Assembly: GCA_964454685.1 (NCBI GenBank)
Contig: CAYVTZ010000011.1
Coordinates: 1 to 64,000, forward strand
DNA from: CAYVTZ01 sp964454685
GTDB taxonomy: Bacteria; Bacillota; Clostridia; Christensenellales; Christensenellaceae
Direction of reading: 5' to 3'
DNA length: 64,000 nucleotides
The notes under the pieces were generated by a model, which had not been told where the DNA came from, did not search any database, and saw nothing but the letters and a program-made list of their open reading frames with translations. Below, piece by piece: positions 42,558 through 51,857 of the stretch; positions within the stretch are counted from its first letter, which is position 1; each line of letters opens with the position of its first letter. The translations under genes were made by a program, and so were the position numbers.

Positions 42558-43760
42558 ATGCAGTATTCTCGAATCAACGGCAAACGCATGAAAAAAATTA
42601 ATATGCAGAGCGTGCTGAATTCCATTCGGAAATATAAAAGTATCTCGCGCAAGGATTTGGCGAAGGTCACACGTCTCACGACAGGAACCATCACAAATTT
42701 GACGGATGATCTGATCAAGAACGGCTTGATTTTAGAGCAGGGCAGCGGAGAATCCGAAGGCGGGCGCAAGCCGATCTTTCTGGAATTAAACAAGAAGGCG
42801 GGATATGCAGTAGGTTTGGAACTAAACACATGGATGATCGTGTGTGCGCTTAGCGATTTTAAGGGTGATCTGATCGATAAGTGTCACAGCGAGCTGCACG
42901 ATCGCATGAGTGAAGAGGACATCATTGTGCAGATGTCGCAGTGCATTGAAGACATCCTGCTCAGAAACAAAATAAAAAAAGAAAAGGTGATCGGCATTGG
43001 TCTTGCGGTGCCCGGCCCGTATAATGATGAAGAAGCGATTATGGAGAATCCGCCGAACTTCAAGGGGTGGAGCCATGTTCAGATTTGCGAAATGATCCAG
43101 CAGAGAACCGGCATCAAGACATATGGAGAAAAAGAAACGAATAGCGCATTGCTGGGTGAATACTGGTTTGGAAAGCTTGCAGATCACAAACGTGTGTTTG
43201 AAATCAACATTTACGAGCTGGGCATCGGCGGCGGCTTTTTCACAGAGGGAGCCATTTTCCACTCGAACAAATATTGCAGCATGGAAATCGGTCATACGTT
43301 GATTGATATTCACGGTCCGGTCTGCCGCTGTGGATCCGCAGGATGTCTGGAGGTATTGGCAAACGGTCTTGCCGCAATCAATTATGCCAAGCAGATGGTT
43401 GAAGAAGGCAGAAAGAGTGTGCTGACCGGCGATTTCACCTTTGATGCACTGATCGAAGCAGCGCAGCAAGGCGACGCAGTCGCAAATGATGCAATCCAGA
43501 TTTGTGCAGACTACATCGGTATAGCGTTGATCAATGTGATTGGATTGCTTGATCCTGACGCACTTGTGTTTGGTGGAGATTTCATCGACAAAAGCGATTT
43601 GCTGTTCCAAAAAATTTGTGCGATTTTGGAGAAAAAGCACCCATATTTCCTGCACAGTCACGAAATCAAAAAAATCAAATCATCCTTCGGCATCTATGCG
43701 GGTGCCATTGGCGGCATCGCAACGGTGCTCAACCATATTTCACAATACAATCCGAAATAA
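42558..43760 (+). CDS. ROK-family transcription regulator (NagC/XylR-like)
   Basis: This 400-residue regulator has an N-terminal winged helix (SISRKDLAKVTRLTTGTITN, about 28-47). A ROK sugar-kinase-like domain follows, with VGLELNTWMIVCALSD, IGLAVPGPYNDEE and the zinc motif CRCGSAGCLE. ROK repressors bind a sugar in the kinase-like domain. It starts operon 3, and the URO-D gene follows after 18 bases. AAGGA six bases upstream supports ATG 42558 over the ATG at 42552. Confidence 0.9.
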   Translation: MQYSRINGKRMKKINMQSVLNSIRKYKSISRKDLAKVTRLTTGTITNLTDDLIKNGLILEQGSGESEGGRKPIFLELNKKAGYAVGLELNTWMIVCALSDFKGDLIDKCHSELHDRMSEEDIIVQMSQCIEDILLRNKIKKEKVIGIGLAVPGPYNDEEAIMENPPNFKGWSHVQICEMIQQRTGIKTYGEKETNSALLGEYWFGKLADHKRVFEINIYELGIGGGFFTEGAIFHSNKYCSMEIGHTLIDIHGPVCRCGSAGCLEVLANGLAAINYAKQMVEEGRKSVLTGDFTFDALIEAAQQGDAVANDAIQICADYIGIALINVIGLLDPDALVFGGDFIDKSDLLFQKICAILEKKHPYFLHSHEIKKIKSSFGIYAGAIGGIATVLNHISQYNPK

Positions 43761-43778
43761 ACGGGAAGGTAGTCAACT

Positions 43779-44993
43779 ATGAATTCAAGAGAAAGAATCC
43801 GCGCGGCACTCAACCATCAGCCAACTGATTTGTTGCCCATTGATTTTGGAGGGATGCGCTCCACCGGCATTCAGGCAATCGCCTACGCAAAGCTTGTAGA
43901 ATATTTGGGCTTTGACGAAAAAACTTATGTCTACGATGTATTTCAGCAGCTGGCGCGCCCAAGCGAGGCAGTGATAGACCGCTTTGGAGGCGACGTTTTG
44001 CAGGTGAGCAAGCGACGCCCGGCATTTGGCATTTCCATTGAATCGTATAAGGATGGAGTGCTGCCAAACGGTCAGCCATGCTGTTTCCCTCAGGGGTTCA
44101 ACCCTGTGACCAATGCGCAAGGGGATTTGGATATCCTCAGCGGCGAAACCGTGATAGCGAGGATGCCAAAGGGAGGCCTGTACTTTGACCTGGTCAACCG
44201 CCCTTACGAAAAAGCGCAGAGCGTCGCGGATATCGATGCGTTGCCCACAACGGGGCTAGAGGATGCCGATATCGATTTTATGGCGGCAACGGCAAAAAAT
44301 CTGTTTGAGACCACGGACAAGGCGTTGCTGATGGAGTTTGGCGGCAATATCTTTGAGGCAGGGCAGAGTGATTTTGGCTATGAGAGCCTGTACGTCAACA
44401 TCGCAATCGAAAAAGACCTGATGCATTACTATTTTAATCGCATCACAGACCGCTATATTGCCGATTTGAAAAAATTGATGCCAAAAGTAGCGCCGTACAT
44501 CAACGTGATTCAATTTGGAGACGATTTAGGCACACAAATTGCGCCGCAGATCTCCAAAGATATGTACGTTGAGATGATCAAACCCTATCACAAGCGGCTT
44601 TATTCCTTTATTCGTGAGGAGTATCCCGATGTCAAAGTGTTCCTGCATAGCTGTGGCGCAATTTTCGACTTGATCCCTGAACTGATCGACGCGGGCGTGC
44701 AGGTTTTGAATCCGGTTCAGATTTCTGCAAAGGGAATGGAGCCCCAACGTCTGAAAGACGCCTATGGTAAAGACCTAGTCTTTTGGGGCGCGGGCGCAAA
44801 CATGCAGGAAGTGGTGCCGGAGAACGGAACTGAAGAAATCAAGCGCCAAAGCACAGAATTGATTGAAATATTCTCCAAGGGCGGCGGATATGTGTTCAAT
44901 CAGGTGCACAACATTCAGGCGGATGTTCCGCCGGAAAAGGTTGCGGCGATTTATGACGCGGCACTTGCATGGCGCAACCATCATTCGTTTTAA
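43779..44993 (+). CDS. URO-D/methyltransferase-fold protein 2
   Basis: This 404-residue URO-D superfamily protein is longer than HemE (about 350). It contains QFGDDLGTQIAPQIS (about 245-259), and VFLHSCGAIFDLIPELIDAG gives the H290-x-C292 pair expected for a zinc thiol-methyltransferase-like site. No third cysteine is seen where FWGAGANMQ occurs. It is the first gene after the ROK regulator, before the binding protein. Corrinoid-linked or other C1/sugar chemistry is possible. HemE function is unlikely given context and divergence. Confidence 0.8.
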   Translation: MNSRERIRAALNHQPTDLLPIDFGGMRSTGIQAIAYAKLVEYLGFDEKTYVYDVFQQLARPSEAVIDRFGGDVLQVSKRRPAFGISIESYKDGVLPNGQPCCFPQGFNPVTNAQGDLDILSGETVIARMPKGGLYFDLVNRPYEKAQSVADIDALPTTGLEDADIDFMAATAKNLFETTDKALLMEFGGNIFEAGQSDFGYESLYVNIAIEKDLMHYYFNRITDRYIADLKKLMPKVAPYINVIQFGDDLGTQIAPQISKDMYVEMIKPYHKRLYSFIREEYPDVKVFLHSCGAIFDLIPELIDAGVQVLNPVQISAKGMEPQRLKDAYGKDLVFWGAGANMQEVVPENGTEEIKRQSTELIEIFSKGGGYVFNQVHNIQADVPPEKVAAIYDAALAWRNHHSF

Positions 44994-45044
44994 GTTTCCC
45001 GAAAACGGGAATGAATAATCTCTTATCTTTAAAGGAGGAACAAT

Positions 45045-46148
45045 ATGAAAAAGTTAGTACTGCTCGTAATTGCTGCGGTGATGATCGCATCAATGGCATT
45101 CGCCGGCTGCGCACCGGCGGCGGCTCCTGCGTCTGAGGCTCCGGCTTCTGAGGCCCCTGCGTCTGAGGCTCCGGCTTCCGAAGCGCCTGCATCTGAAGCT
45201 CCCGCATCCGAGGCCCCGGCTTCCGAAGCGCCTGCAGCAGAAGCAAAAGGCAAGAAAATTGCCGGCGTTGTGTTCCAGGAAGACCAGTTCATGAAACTGC
45301 TTCAGATGGGCTACAAAGATGCTGCTGAAAAAGCGGGATACGAATTTTTCCCCGGCAACACCAACAATGACGCTGCAAAAGAAGTTGAAATGATCAACAC
45401 ATATGTGACGCAGGGTTATGCCGGTTTGGCAATCTCGCCCATCAGCGAAACTGCCTCGATCGAGCCTCTGAAAAATGCGGCTGGACAAGGCCTTATCATT
45501 GGACTTTCCAACTCCAACCTGGGTTCTTTGGACTGGATGACAGCATGCTACACTTCCGACAACTATCAACTCGGACAGATGACCGGTGAAGCGGCTGCGA
45601 AGTACATTGAAGCAAACATGGGCGGCAAAGCAAAAATCGGCATCCTGCAGTTTAAAACATTGCTGCCGGAACAGTCCACCGCTAGAAGCGACGGATTCAA
45701 AGATGCTGTAAGCAAACTGCCGGGCGTGGAAATCGTTGATGATCAGGACGCATGGCTGCAGGACAAAGCAATCACGGTTGCTACGGATATGCTTTCCGCA
45801 AAGCCTGACATCAACATGATCTGGGCTGCAAACGAAGGCGGCACGATCGGTGCGACCATGGCAATCAAAAATGCCGGCAAAGCCGGCAGCGTGGTTTCCT
45901 TTGGTACAGACGCAAGCGAACAGATGGTTGCTTTGCTGCAAGACGGCGACAACATTCTGCAGGCTGTGACCGGACAGGATCCGTATGAAATCGGCGTAAA
46001 GACCATGAACTCCGTAATCAGCGGTATTGAAGGAAAAGAAGATCCGGATAAAGGCAAGACGATTATCGTTCCCGGCATCCTGCTCTCTCGTGCAAATCCT
46101 GACGAACTGACCGCATTCTTGGATAATCTGAAATCCAAAATCGGCTAA
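45045..46148 (+). CDS. Sugar-binding lipoprotein of ABC transporter 3
   Basis: This 367-residue lipoprotein has a signal peptide ending AFAG-C22. A low-complexity tether of repeated Ser-Glu-Ala-Pro-Ala units (about 27-67) leads to a Peripla_BP_4 domain starting KKIAGVVFQEDQFMKLL. AAGGAGG precedes ATG 45045. It works with the single ATPase and permease downstream. D-lyxose isomerase at the end of the operon suggests a D-lyxose-related ligand (inference). Confidence 0.9.
   Translation: MKKLVLLVIAAVMIASMAFAGCAPAAAPASEAPASEAPASEAPASEAPASEAPASEAPASEAPAAEAKGKKIAGVVFQEDQFMKLLQMGYKDAAEKAGYEFFPGNTNNDAAKEVEMINTYVTQGYAGLAISPISETASIEPLKNAAGQGLIIGLSNSNLGSLDWMTACYTSDNYQLGQMTGEAAAKYIEANMGGKAKIGILQFKTLLPEQSTARSDGFKDAVSKLPGVEIVDDQDAWLQDKAITVATDMLSAKPDINMIWAANEGGTIGATMAIKNAGKAGSVVSFGTDASEQMVALLQDGDNILQAVTGQDPYEIGVKTMNSVISGIEGKEDPDKGKTIIVPGILLSRANPDELTAFLDNLKSKIG
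45118..45236 (+). repeat. 15-base tandem repeats encoding (SEAPA)n tether
   Basis: The lipoprotein tether is coded by imperfect 15-base units, each giving Ser-Glu-Ala-Pro-Ala. Third-position changes between units keep the peptide constant, which points to selection on the protein rather than recent slippage. Confidence 0.8.
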
Positions 46149-46163
46149 GGTATTCTCTCAGTT

Positions 46164-46191
46164 TACTCCCGGGGGCACGCTTCCGGGAGTA
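46164..46191 (+). terminator. Intercistronic hairpin after the binding-protein gene
   Basis: TACTCCCGG (46164-46172) pairs with CCGGGAGTA (46183-46191). No T-run follows, so attenuation or mRNA stabilisation is more likely than full termination. Confidence 0.6.
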
Positions 46192-46276
46192 TTCAAAAAA
46201 AGGAAATGCTCCTGCGCCGCACAAACTAGCTGTGGGTGTACGACTTGATCGCTTGAGGGATCATTGGGGGAGGGAG

Positions 46277-46330
46277 CATGGGAATCCCATGTGGTTTGCG
46301 GTCTTTATGCGGTAACCGGTTCAATTACCG
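46277..46330. repeat. Two inverted repeats before the ATPase gene
   Basis: CATGGGA-A-TCCCATG (46277-46291) is a nearly perfect palindrome. CGGTAA (46310-46315) with TTACCG (46325-46330) is a second. Together with the hairpin at 46164 they make the 210-base gap unusually structured. A regulatory site or RNA role is possible. Confidence 0.5.
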
Positions 46331-46359
46331 TAAATACATGATACGAGGAGTAAGTGAGA

Positions 46360-47850
46360 ATGAGTGTACTAACCGTAACGAACATTTCCAAACAGTTTCC
46401 CGGCACACTCGCGCTGGATAATGTAAGCGTCTCGTTCGAGAGCGGCAAAGTCAATGCGCTGATCGGAAAAAACGGTTCGGGAAAATCAACACTTGTAAAA
46501 ATAATCAACGGTGCACAAGGCGCGACATCCGGCGAAATCTTCTTGGATAGCGAAAAGTTAGACTTTCACGATCCAAAGGAAGCATTTGACAAAGGAATTG
46601 CAACAGTTTATCAGGAACTGAGTCTCGTGCCGGGCATGACCGTTGCAGAAAATATCTATCTTGGAAACTTCCCGATGAACGGCAAGTTCATTGACTGGAA
46701 AAAGACCAACAGTGAGGCGGAAGCGTTGCTTGCCGCCATGGGTATCAAAATTGATCCCAAAGAAATGGTATATAACCTCAGCGTTTGGCAATGCCAGATG
46801 ATTGAAATCGCAAAGGCGATGCGTGCAAACCCCAAAGTGATTCTGCTGGATGAGCCGACCTCTTCGCTTGCATTGGCAGAAACGCAAATTCTGTTTGATT
46901 TGATTCGTAAATTAAAAGAACGTGATGTTATTATCATATATATTTCCCATCGGCTGCAGGAGCTTTGGGAAATTGCGGACAACTGTACCGTACTGCGCGA
47001 TGGCGTGCTGACCGGGCAGGCTTCCATGCAGGATGCAACGCACAAAGACATTCTGACCTTGATGTTTGGAGATACAGAAATTCAGGAGAGACCCAAAGAT
47101 TTGACCTTTGATAAAAAAGATATCGTTTTGAAGGTGGATCATTTGACACGGGGCAAGAAGGTGCAGGATGTCAGCTTTGAGCTTGCAAAAGGCGAAATTC
47201 TCGGTATTGCGGGAATGCTTGGCTCCGGCCGAAGCGAGCTGCTGCGCTCTATTTTCGGGATCGATGAATATGACAGCGGCAGCGTACTGGTCAATGGGAA
47301 GGAAGTAAAACGGGCGAACCCTGTCAAACTCAAAGAGATGGGTCTTGGGCTGACACCGGAAGACCGGAAGCATGAAGGCCTGGTGCAGATTATGTCCGTA
47401 GAGAATAATCTGTGCACTGCCAGCCTCAAGCTGATGAGCAAAGGGTCCTTCATTGATCGGGAAAAGCAAAAAGAGTTTGTGAATCGTCAGATCGAGCGTT
47501 TGCAGATCAAAGTCCCTTCACTGGATGTACCGGTTTCGGCGCTGTCAGGCGGCAATCAGCAAAAGGTGGTGGTGGGCAACTGGCTGAATACCAACCCGCA
47601 AATCATGATGTTTGACGAGCCTTCCCGCGGCATTGACGTAAACGCAAAACAACAAATTTTTAAGATTATTTGGGATCTTTCCCGGCAGGGGATTTCCAGC
47701 ATCGTGGTATCTTCGGAGCTGGAAGAGCTGCTGGAAGTGTGCCACCGCGTGCTGATCATGCGATATGGGCAAATCATAGGGGAACTGGAAACAGACGAAC
47801 TGAAAATTGACGAATTATATACATTGTGTATGGGAGGTACAATCGGATGA
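46360..47850 (+). CDS. Sugar ABC transporter ATPase (RbsA-like)
   Basis: This 496-residue double ATPase has Walker A GKNGSGKST, a Walker B ending in LDEPTSSLA and an SHRLQEL H-loop in domain 1. The signature is LSVWQCQM, a weaker form. Domain 2 has GMLGSGRSE, TPEDRKHEG, LSGGNQQKV and DEPSRGIDV. ATG 46360 follows GAGGAG at nine bases; GTG 46354 is too close to it. It overlaps the permease start by four bases (ATGA). Confidence 0.9.
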   Translation: MSVLTVTNISKQFPGTLALDNVSVSFESGKVNALIGKNGSGKSTLVKIINGAQGATSGEIFLDSEKLDFHDPKEAFDKGIATVYQELSLVPGMTVAENIYLGNFPMNGKFIDWKKTNSEAEALLAAMGIKIDPKEMVYNLSVWQCQMIEIAKAMRANPKVILLDEPTSSLALAETQILFDLIRKLKERDVIIIYISHRLQELWEIADNCTVLRDGVLTGQASMQDATHKDILTLMFGDTEIQERPKDLTFDKKDIVLKVDHLTRGKKVQDVSFELAKGEILGIAGMLGSGRSELLRSIFGIDEYDSGSVLVNGKEVKRANPVKLKEMGLGLTPEDRKHEGLVQIMSVENNLCTASLKLMSKGSFIDREKQKEFVNRQIERLQIKVPSLDVPVSALSGGNQQKVVVGNWLNTNPQIMMFDEPSRGIDVNAKQQIFKIIWDLSRQGISSIVVSSELEELLEVCHRVLIMRYGQIIGELETDELKIDELYTLCMGGTIG

Positions 47851-48851
47851 ACGGCACACGTACATTTAAAACTTTTGCAAAGCGGCATATGATGGAAATC
47901 ATATTGATCGTGATGGTGGTGTTGCTTGCCATTTTTGCACAGGGATTTTTCACACTGAATAACATATTAGGTATTTTTAGAAACATGGCAATCATCGGCG
48001 TAATCGCGTTTGGTATGACGATGGTGATTATCGGCGGTGAAATTGACCTTTCTATTGGATCGGGCATCGCGCTTTCCTCCGTTGTGACGGCGATGTTTTC
48101 CGCTTCCTTGATTGAAGCGGGTATGGATGGCACGGTTGCGCTTATTATTGCGATGGTCATGGCGCTTGTGATTGGCGCAGGAATCGGCTTTTTTAACGGA
48201 TTCATTCGCACAAAGTTTAACATTCCTTCCTTCATTATTACGTTGGCAATGTTAAATGTGCTGTACGGAATCGCGGCTGTCATCTCCAAAGGATTTCCCG
48301 TTATGGTCACACAGACGTGGTATAGCTTTATCGGCGCCGGTACCATTGGTGCCATGCAGGGATTCCAAGGCGTTCCGGTTCCCGCAATCTGGCTGATCAT
48401 CGTATTTGTCATCATCATGGTGGTGATGGAGCGCACCCGCTTTGGGCGTGAGATTTACGCAGTTGGCGGTAACCCCGAGGCGGCACGTCTTTCGGGTATC
48501 AATGTAAAGCGTGTAAAAATTGTTATCATGACTGTGGTTCAGTTTTTGGCGGCATTTGCCGGAATCATTCTGTCCTCACAGGTGCTGGCGGGTTCATCCC
48601 AGTTTGGCAAGGGTTATGAGATGGACGTCATCTCCTCCGTTATCATCGGCGGCGCATCGCTCAATGGTGGTATCGGTAAGGTGCGCGGTACCTTGATCGG
48701 TATCATATTCCTTGGCGTGATCCTCAACGGTATGACGCTGCTGGGTGTGGACGATTTTGTAAAATACATTGTTCGTGGTTCGCTGATCCTGGTGGCGGTG
48801 CTCATCAATACGGTGCAGATTAGCAATACGGCAAAAGACGGAGGCAAATAA
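47847..48851 (+). CDS. Sugar ABC permease of transporter 3
   Basis: This 334-residue RbsC-family membrane protein has IIGGEIDLSIGSGIAL as hallmark and a VIIGGASLNGGIGKVRGT coupling segment. GGGAGG precedes ATG 47847, which overlaps the ATPase stop. It is the only permease in this operon, so a homodimer is expected. Confidence 0.9.
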   Translation: MNGTRTFKTFAKRHMMEIILIVMVVLLAIFAQGFFTLNNILGIFRNMAIIGVIAFGMTMVIIGGEIDLSIGSGIALSSVVTAMFSASLIEAGMDGTVALIIAMVMALVIGAGIGFFNGFIRTKFNIPSFIITLAMLNVLYGIAAVISKGFPVMVTQTWYSFIGAGTIGAMQGFQGVPVPAIWLIIVFVIIMVVMERTRFGREIYAVGGNPEAARLSGINVKRVKIVIMTVVQFLAAFAGIILSSQVLAGSSQFGKGYEMDVISSVIIGGASLNGGIGKVRGTLIGIIFLGVILNGMTLLGVDDFVKYIVRGSLILVAVLINTVQISNTAKDGGK

Positions 48852-48853
48852 GA

Positions 48854-49882
48854 ATGGCGTTCACTCCAGACTATCGGAATGTTGAGAATGCGGCGCGAAA
48901 CGTTCGTCCGCAGCGCATTCCACTCTATGAACATATTATCAGTGACGAGATGATCGGGCGCGTACTGGGGCAGGAGCTGTCCCAGAACCGCGCAGAATAT
49001 ATGAAGCAGTATGCCGGCTTTTTTCACTGCATGGGGTATGACACGGTTTCGTTTGAACAGTGTATCACCAAAATACTGCCGGGTGGCGGCGCACTGTATG
49101 CGCATGCAGACCCGGTGATCAAGACAAAGCAGGATTTTGACAATTATCCGTTTGACACGTTAAAAGATGTATATTTTAAGGCGTTTCATGAGGATTTCAA
49201 ATTGCTGCGCGATGCCATGCCCGATGGGATGAAGGCAATCGGCGGGCCGGGCAATGGGCTGTTTGAGATTGTGCAGGATCTTTGCGGGTATGAGAATCTT
49301 TGTTATCTTTCGATTGATGACCGTGATTTTTATGCGGCGATCTTTGAGCGGGTTGCGGAGGTTATGCTCTCCATTTGGAAAGCATTTCTGGAAGAATTTT
49401 CAGATGTTTACTGCGTTTGCCGCTTTGGGGACGATCTTGGATTCCGCTCGCAGACATTGTTGGCTGCGCCGGACATCCGCGAGATCATCATTCCGCAATA
49501 TCAGCGATTGGTGGCGCAGGTGCACCGCTTTGAAAAGCCCTTCCTTTTGCACAGTTGCGGTTGCATTTTTGACGTGATGGACGACATCATTCGTGAAGCA
49601 AAAATTGACGCAAAGCATTCCAATGAAGATGCCATCGCGCCATTTTCAGACTGGATTTCACGGTATGGCGATCGCATTGGTAACTTTGGCGGATTTGATA
49701 CGGATGCCTTGTGCAGCTTGAGCGCGCCGGAGGTGGAGCGCTATGTTGCTGAGATTTTTGAGGCTTGTTCAGGAAAGCAGGGCGGTATTGCCTTTGGGTC
49801 GGGAAATTCCATACCGGAATATGTGCCCAAGGATGGCTATCTTGCTATGATAGGAACGGTTCGTGAGTTGAGGGGAGAATGA
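48854..49882 (+). CDS. URO-D/methyltransferase-fold protein 3
   Basis: This 342-residue URO-D superfamily protein has CRFGDDLGFRSQTLLAAPDI (about 189-208) as the GDD-x-G motif. LLHSCGCIFDVMDDI gives H233-x-C235. FGSGNSIPEYVP near the C-terminus resembles the CmuA/MtaA branch. It starts two bases after the permease stop and ends one base before the next URO-D gene. Its divergence from 43779 and 49884 suggests distinct subunits or reactions rather than recent duplication. Confidence 0.8.
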   Translation: MAFTPDYRNVENAARNVRPQRIPLYEHIISDEMIGRVLGQELSQNRAEYMKQYAGFFHCMGYDTVSFEQCITKILPGGGALYAHADPVIKTKQDFDNYPFDTLKDVYFKAFHEDFKLLRDAMPDGMKAIGGPGNGLFEIVQDLCGYENLCYLSIDDRDFYAAIFERVAEVMLSIWKAFLEEFSDVYCVCRFGDDLGFRSQTLLAAPDIREIIIPQYQRLVAQVHRFEKPFLLHSCGCIFDVMDDIIREAKIDAKHSNEDAIAPFSDWISRYGDRIGNFGGFDTDALCSLSAPEVERYVAEIFEACSGKQGGIAFGSGNSIPEYVPKDGYLAMIGTVRELRGE

Positions 49883-49883
49883 A

Positions 49884-50882
49884 ATGACATCGAAAGAGCG
49901 TGTTTTGCGCACAATTAATTTTGAAAATCCGGATCGCATCCCGCGCGATCTGTGGATTTTACCGGCAGCGCGCATAAAGTATGGCGCAGCGCTGGAGGCG
50001 CTTCTACAGGAACATGAATGTGACATAGCATCGGTATCCAGCTTTATGGACATGGCGTTTGATCCCATCAATTATACCTTGGGAACGCACGTGGATGAGT
50101 GGGGCAGTGAGTGGCTGGTGTTGCAGGAGGGTATGATCGGTGAGGTCAAACAGCCTGTCTTTGCCCATAGCGTTCCGGTAGGCTACGTGCCGCCGACCGC
50201 GATGTTTGAAGAAGGATTTGACGCCAACCGTTCGGCATTGCAACAGCAAATCAAGACGCTGCGGCAGTCGGACAAATTTATCATCGGCGGATGGGTCAGT
50301 GTGTTTGAACGGATGCAGTTTTTGCGCGGAACCGAAGAACTCTACTGTGACATTGCGCTGCGCTCGGATGAATTCTACGCGATACGCGAACTGGTGCGCC
50401 AATATTATCTTTCTTATGTGGATCGTTGGTTGCAAATGGACATTGACGCCGTTGCATTCGGAGACGATTGGGGTACGCAGATTTCCATGCTGATTTCAAG
50501 GGAGGCCTGGATCGAGCTGTTTAAACCGGTTTATAAGGAACTGATCGACCGGATTATCGCGGCCGGCAAAGTGGTGTTTTTCCATAGCGACGGTTATATC
50601 TATGAAATTTACGATCAACTGATTGAGCTTGGCGTAAAGGCGGTCAATTCTCAAATCTGGTGCATGGGCGTCGAGAAGGTTGCGGAGTTTGCGGGAAAAA
50701 TCACATTCTGGGGAGAAATCAGTCGTCAGACGACGCTGCCGGAAGGTACGCCGGAGGAGGTCGCGCAATGCGCGGCACAAATGAAACAGCATTTGTACAA
50801 AAATGGGGGATTGATCGGGGAAAGCGAAATCAACAGCGATGTGCCATTGGCGAATATTGAAGCAGTATTGCAGTGCTGGTAA
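49884..50882 (+). CDS. URO-D-fold protein 4 with altered active-site cysteine
   Basis: This 332-residue URO-D superfamily protein has FGDDWGTQISMLIS (about 192-205). The zinc-site strand reads VFFHSDGYIYEI, so H234 is kept but the usual cysteine is D236. That argues against simple thiol or corrinoid methyl transfer by this copy. It might have different metal chemistry or be a partner of the protein encoded just upstream. It is followed 72 bases later by D-lyxose isomerase. Confidence 0.78.
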   Translation: MTSKERVLRTINFENPDRIPRDLWILPAARIKYGAALEALLQEHECDIASVSSFMDMAFDPINYTLGTHVDEWGSEWLVLQEGMIGEVKQPVFAHSVPVGYVPPTAMFEEGFDANRSALQQQIKTLRQSDKFIIGGWVSVFERMQFLRGTEELYCDIALRSDEFYAIRELVRQYYLSYVDRWLQMDIDAVAFGDDWGTQISMLISREAWIELFKPVYKELIDRIIAAGKVVFFHSDGYIYEIYDQLIELGVKAVNSQIWCMGVEKVAEFAGKITFWGEISRQTTLPEGTPEEVAQCAAQMKQHLYKNGGLIGESEINSDVPLANIEAVLQCW

Positions 50883-50954
50883 CGGACTAAAGTCTGCTGT
50901 TTTTGTGGGGAACTGAGGCGTTTTGCAGCAGACGTATATGTAAAGGAGAAAAGA

Positions 50955-51641
50955 ATGAAGCGTTCAGAAATACAAGGAGCAATCAGATGGGCCATTGAGT
51001 TTGCAAAAAAGCAGAATTTTAATCTGCCGAAATTTGCGTTTTGGTCCAAAGACGAGTGGGCAGAGCATCTTGCAGAGACGGAGTCGCTGCGCAAGACGAT
51101 GCTGGGCTGGGATGTAACAGACTATGGAATGGGCGACTTTAAAAAGATCGGCAGCATTCTGTTCACGATTCGAAACGGTCTGCTGGACGATGCGACAGTT
51201 GGCACGCCTTATGCGGAAAAAATCATTGTGATTCCGGACGGACAGCGTTTGCCGATGCATTTTCATTCCAGCAAGACGGAGGATATCATCAACCGTGGTG
51301 GCGGCATGATGTTTATGAAGTTGTGGAATGCCGCCGCGGACGACAAGCCGGACAAGCAATCGGAAGTTGTGGTCTATATGGACGGCATCAAAAAAACGTA
51401 TCAGCCGGGTGAAGAATTTTTGGTGGAGCCGGGCAGTAGCGTATCGCTCACGCCGCGCATCTATCATATTTTCGGATCGAAAGCGGGCACGGGCGACGTG
51501 CTGTGCGGGGAGGTTTCCTCCATCAATGACGACAAAACGGACAACCACTTTTACGAGGATGTTTCGCGCTTTGCGAAAATTGATGAGGACGAAGCGCACA
51601 CTTATCTGCTGTGCAATGAATATGACTTACTGAATGGCTGA
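50955..51641 (+). CDS. D-lyxose ketol-isomerase
   Basis: This 228-residue cupin-fold isomerase converts D-lyxose to D-xylulose. Metal ligands H102, H104 and E109 (PMHFHSSKTEDIINRGGG) and H171 (YHIFGSK) match the spacing of the E. coli O157 and B. subtilis YdaE enzymes. Length matches (about 227). AAAGGAG precedes ATG 50955. It ends operon 3, before the terminator at 51671. Product D-xylulose could be phosphorylated by the xylulokinase-like gene at 61650. Confidence 0.9.
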   Translation: MKRSEIQGAIRWAIEFAKKQNFNLPKFAFWSKDEWAEHLAETESLRKTMLGWDVTDYGMGDFKKIGSILFTIRNGLLDDATVGTPYAEKIIVIPDGQRLPMHFHSSKTEDIINRGGGMMFMKLWNAAADDKPDKQSEVVVYMDGIKKTYQPGEEFLVEPGSSVSLTPRIYHIFGSKAGTGDVLCGEVSSINDDKTDNHFYEDVSRFAKIDEDEAHTYLLCNEYDLLNG

Positions 51642-51670
51642 CGAACCACTTGCACATAACATGGTTTTGG

Positions 51671-51711
51671 CGCATCCTTGCGGCTCTGCTCAGGGTGCGT
51701 CTTTCTTTTTT
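51671..51711 (+). terminator. Terminator of operon 3
   Basis: CGCATCCT (51671-51678) pairs with AGGGTGCG (51692-51699), one G-U included. The following TCTTTCTTTTTT gives a strong T-tract. Confidence 0.8.
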
Positions 51712-51732
51712 AGAAAAATTAAAATTTTATGG

Positions 51733-51761
51733 TTGACAAATTAAAATAGGTATAGTAAAAT
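51733..51761 (+). promoter_or_regulatory. Promoter of operon 4
   Basis: A perfect TTGACA (51733-51738), 17 bases and TAAAAT (51756-51761) lie upstream of two LacI-type operators. Confidence 0.75.
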
Positions 51762-51778
51762 CCAACTAGATTCAAATT

Positions 51779-51793
51779 TGTATACGTGTACAT
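51779..51793. promoter_or_regulatory. LacI-family operator 1
   Basis: TGTATACGTGTACAT is a near-palindrome centred on CG, as bound by LacI/GalR proteins. It lies about 18 bases after the -10. It matches operator 2 at 14 of 15 positions. Confidence 0.75.
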
Positions 51794-51857
51794 TATCTCA
51801 AAATTGTGACAATTAAATGACGGCTTGTAACAAATTCCATTTATTTTTTGCAACTAA

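Noticed and set aside
45118..45236. Short repeats as a CRISPR-like array
   Set aside because: They are in frame, lack unique spacers and encode a lipoprotein tether.
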